This document shows positions 32,691 through 34,437 of a DNA stretch of 34,437 nucleotides, in pieces. Both the position numbers and the translations under genes were made by a program. The stretch's first letter is position 1, and every line of letters starts with the position of its first letter. Origin of the DNA: an uncultured Mucilaginibacter sp. (GTDB taxonomy: Bacteria > Bacteroidota > Bacteroidia > Sphingobacteriales > Sphingobacteriaceae); NCBI RefSeq assembly GCF_937859865.1, contig NZ_CALMAT010000108.1:17390-51826 (forward strand), in the 5' to 3' direction. The notes beneath the pieces are model-generated. The model was not told where the DNA came from and did not search any database. It was given only the letters and a program-made list of their open reading frames with translations.

Positions 32691-33869
32691 ATGATTTCTT
32701 CACAGCGATATGATCTGCGGGGCGTTTCGGCTTCCAAAGAAGACGTGCACCAAGCCATCAAATCCATTGACAAAGGCATTTTTCCGAAAGCTTTTTGCAA
32801 AATTATCCCCGATATTTTAGGCCATGACGAAGCGTATTGCAACATTATGCATGCCGATGGAGCCGGCACAAAATCATCTTTGGCGTATTTGTATTGGAAA
32901 GAAACAGGCGATCTGTCGGTTTGGAAAGACATTGCGCAAGATGCCGTCATCATGAACCTGGACGATTTGCTTTGCGTTGGCGCAACTGATGATATTCTGC
33001 TTTCTTCTACCATCGGCCGAAATAAAAACTTGGTTTCGGGCGAAGTGATTGCCGCCATCATCAACGGAACTGAAGAACTGCTTTCCAATTTACGGGAATT
33101 AGGAATTGGCATTTATTCAACCGGCGGCGAAACGGCTGATGTTGGCGATTTAGTCCGGACGATCATTGTTGATTCAACCGTTACCTGCCGCATGAAAAAA
33201 GCAGATGTCATCTCCAACGGAAACATCCAAGCAGGTGATGTAATTGTGGGATTAGCTTCTGACGGACAAGCTTCTTACGAAAATTCTTACAACGGCGGAA
33301 TGGGTTCAAACGGCCTTACTTCTGCCCGCCACGATGTGTTTAATAAATTGTTAGCCCAAAAATATCCTGAAAGTTTTGACCCTTTGGTTCCCGAAGCTTT
33401 GGTTTTCTCCGGATCTAAAAACCTGACTGATCTGGTTGATATTGGCAACGGCAAAACCATAACAGCCGGAAAATTAGTGCTTTCTCCAACCCGGACTTAT
33501 GCGCCGGTTATCAAAGAAATTTTAGAACAACATCGTCCGCAAATTCATGGTATGGTGCATTGCAGCGGCGGTGCGCAAACCAAAGTTTTGCATTTTGTAG
33601 ATCAGGTTCATGTCATTAAAGACAACCTGTTCCCGGTGCCGACATTGTTTAAATTAATTCAGCAAGAATCCAACACTAACTGGCAGGAAATGTACAAAGT
33701 GTTTAACATGGGCCATCGGATGGAATTGTATGTGCCGGAAACACTGGCAGCGCAAATCATCGAAATCTCTGAAAAGTTTAACATTGCAGCACAAGTTGTT
33801 GGCCGTGTGGAAGCTGCATCTGCAAAAAAATTAACGATACGATCTGAGTTTGGGGAATTTGTGTATTAG
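32691..33869 (+). CDS. purM: Phosphoribosylformylglycinamidine cyclo-ligase (AIR synthase)
   Basis: Closes the imidazole ring, converting FGAM to AIR with ATP: the step after PurL, whose gene also lies in this window (14055-16277) but is not linked to it. 392 residues, longer than the ~345 of E. coli PurM, as in Bacteroidota members. Segments seen: HADGAGTKSSLAYLY, AQDAVIMNLDDLLCVGA, LGIGIYSTGGETADVGDLVRT, GLASDGQASYENSYNGGMGSNGLTSARH, SPTRTYAPVI and VFNMGHRMELYVPE. Its promoter box is directly before the ATG. A motif copy follows the stop. Confidence 0.95.
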   Translation: MISSQRYDLRGVSASKEDVHQAIKSIDKGIFPKAFCKIIPDILGHDEAYCNIMHADGAGTKSSLAYLYWKETGDLSVWKDIAQDAVIMNLDDLLCVGATDDILLSSTIGRNKNLVSGEVIAAIINGTEELLSNLRELGIGIYSTGGETADVGDLVRTIIVDSTVTCRMKKADVISNGNIQAGDVIVGLASDGQASYENSYNGGMGSNGLTSARHDVFNKLLAQKYPESFDPLVPEALVFSGSKNLTDLVDIGNGKTITAGKLVLSPTRTYAPVIKEILEQHRPQIHGMVHCSGGAQTKVLHFVDQVHVIKDNLFPVPTLFKLIQQESNTNWQEMYKVFNMGHRMELYVPETLAAQIIEISEKFNIAAQVVGRVEAASAKKLTIRSEFGEFVY

Positions 33870-33883
33870 CGTTAATAGTAGCA

Positions 33884-33910
33884 ATACTTCTTTTACCACC
33901 TAAAAATCTG
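33884..33910 (+). repeat. Dispersed motif copy (A-type)
   Basis: ATACTTCTTTTACC then ACCTAAAAATC, in the 67-bp gap between the convergent purM and the last minus-strand gene. Single half site. Confidence 0.85.
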
Positions 33911-33936
33911 TCTGGTTTTACAAAGCAAACAGCTGT

Positions 33937-34437
33937 TTACCGCTTATGCCTCCGATGTTTTTTGCTGCTTCTACTACTGCTTTTATGCTTGGTTTTTTTA
34001 GCAGCATGATGTTTATGGTGTTCTACAACATGATGATGCTTCTTTTGCGACCTCTTTTTTGTTGAAGTTGAAGTTCTTTCAGAAGAAGTTGATGTTTTTG
34101 TTGCAGCAACCGATGCTTCTTTTACCGGTGTTTTTTTAGTGGTATCTGCTGCTGCAGTTATTGCCGGTTTTTCATTTTCATCCCCAGCGTCTACTGTTTT
34201 TACCGTAAAATTATTGTTGCGGATGCCGTATTCCAAAACCCGTTTTTGGCCGGTTGGTTTTGCATTGGCCCCGCTCCCATTATAAACCGGAAATTCGCGC
34301 ATTAAACCGCCGTCTTTGATGTAAAACTGGTCTTCGCCGCGGTAACCTTTTTTTTGTGAAGAGGTTAGTTTTGGGAAATCCAGCTTTTGCGCCCGGTTGT
34401 CTTTGTACTCAAACGCATCAATTTGTGTGTGTTGGGT
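33937..34437 (-). CDS. Protein of unknown function with His/Lys/Arg-rich tail (5' truncated)
   Basis: The minus-strand frame is open from the window end (34437) to a stop at 33937, giving the last 166 residues; the Met at 34302 is internal. I do not recognise the family. The first ~80 visible residues look folded (YRGEDQFYIKDGGLMREFPVYNGSGANAKPTGQKRVLEYGIRNNNFTVKTV, shown here in fragments: YRGEDQFYIKDGG, LMREFPVYNG, RVLEYGIRNNNF). Then comes a Thr/Ser/Ala/Lys linker and an extremely basic end with histidine clusters (KKHHHVVEHHKHH) and SSSRSSKKHRRHKR. Such tails may bind nucleic acid, metal or anionic polymers. Motif copies encode PVKEASVAA (34113) and a near copy FTVKTVDAG (34192). Confidence 0.6.
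   Translation of the reverse strand, partial: TQHTQIDAFEYKDNRAQKLDFPKLTSSQKKGYRGEDQFYIKDGGLMREFPVYNGSGANAKPTGQKRVLEYGIRNNNFTVKTVDAGDENEKPAITAAADTTKKTPVKEASVAATKTSTSSERTSTSTKKRSQKKHHHVVEHHKHHAAKKTKHKSSSRSSKKHRRHKR

Noticed and set aside
585-34126. Reading all motif copies as ordinary intrinsic terminators
   Set aside because: Only a few copies form inverted pairs; most are single half sites, about half are inside coding sequence, and some stand just before start codons.

Overview
The window looks like chromosomal DNA from a member of the Bacteroidota, most likely a Sphingobacteriaceae-type genome (Pedobacter/Mucilaginibacter-like; this is inferred from gene content, not from a search). Supporting signs are a type III glutamine synthetase, a DUF4296 lipoprotein, TAnnTTTG-type promoter boxes placed almost on the start codon, a Bacteroidota-style thiamine operon with a ThiF-rhodanese fusion, and AGCTATC-type and GTCATTTCGACC-type dispersed repeats.

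Layout. 1-564: 3' end of a PAS/H-box sensor protein. 635-3589 (minus): GT4 glycosyltransferase, polysaccharide deacetylase with a C-terminal beta-trefoil-like part, and truA. 3830-3982: a small Cys/Lys-rich ORF. 4048-6924 (minus): DUF4296 lipoprotein and mutS2. 6941-9422 (plus): yggS, GNAT acetyltransferase, aspartate kinase; then convergent Sfp-type phosphopantetheinyl transferase. 10323-12011: YtxH protein, tRNA-His, rnhA. 12064-16277: YfcE-like phosphoesterase, trmN6, an interrupted DUF2442 gene, a VOC protein and purL. 16565-23504 (plus): an AT-richer cell-surface glycan locus with a glycoside hydrolase-GT2 membrane fusion, an ABC exporter, a GNAT-like protein and two tandem hexapeptide acyltransferases. 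23561-29805 (minus): TPP riboswitch and a thiS-tenI/thiE2-thiE-thiG-thiH-thiF-thiD-tenA operon without thiC. 30250-33869 (plus): glnN (GSIII) and purM. 33937-34437 (minus): 3' end of an unknown protein with a His/Lys/Arg-rich tail.

Most genes are housekeeping (purine synthesis, thiamine synthesis, nitrogen assimilation, tRNA modification, DNA maintenance). The accessory part is the glycan locus, whose genes plausibly act together to make, acylate and export a surface carbohydrate.

The most unusual thing is not a gene. A 14-base core, ATRCT(TC/GT/TT)TTTTAYC, usually followed by an AT tract such as ATAAAAATTGG, occurs 30 times by hand count on both strands (roughly once per 1.1 kb) with about a dozen near matches. 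It lies between genes and inside conserved genes, forms inverted pairs at some intergenic sites, sits in four of five convergent gene gaps, and forces recurring peptides (VKEAS, IKTAS, DASFT, DKNSI) into unrelated proteins. One ~95-bp inverted-repeat copy (19230-19323) is flanked by a 9-bp direct repeat and appears to sit in the loop of an older hairpin. The pattern resembles DNA-uptake-sequence or highly-iterated-motif systems known from other phyla; I know of no such system in this group, but I could not search.
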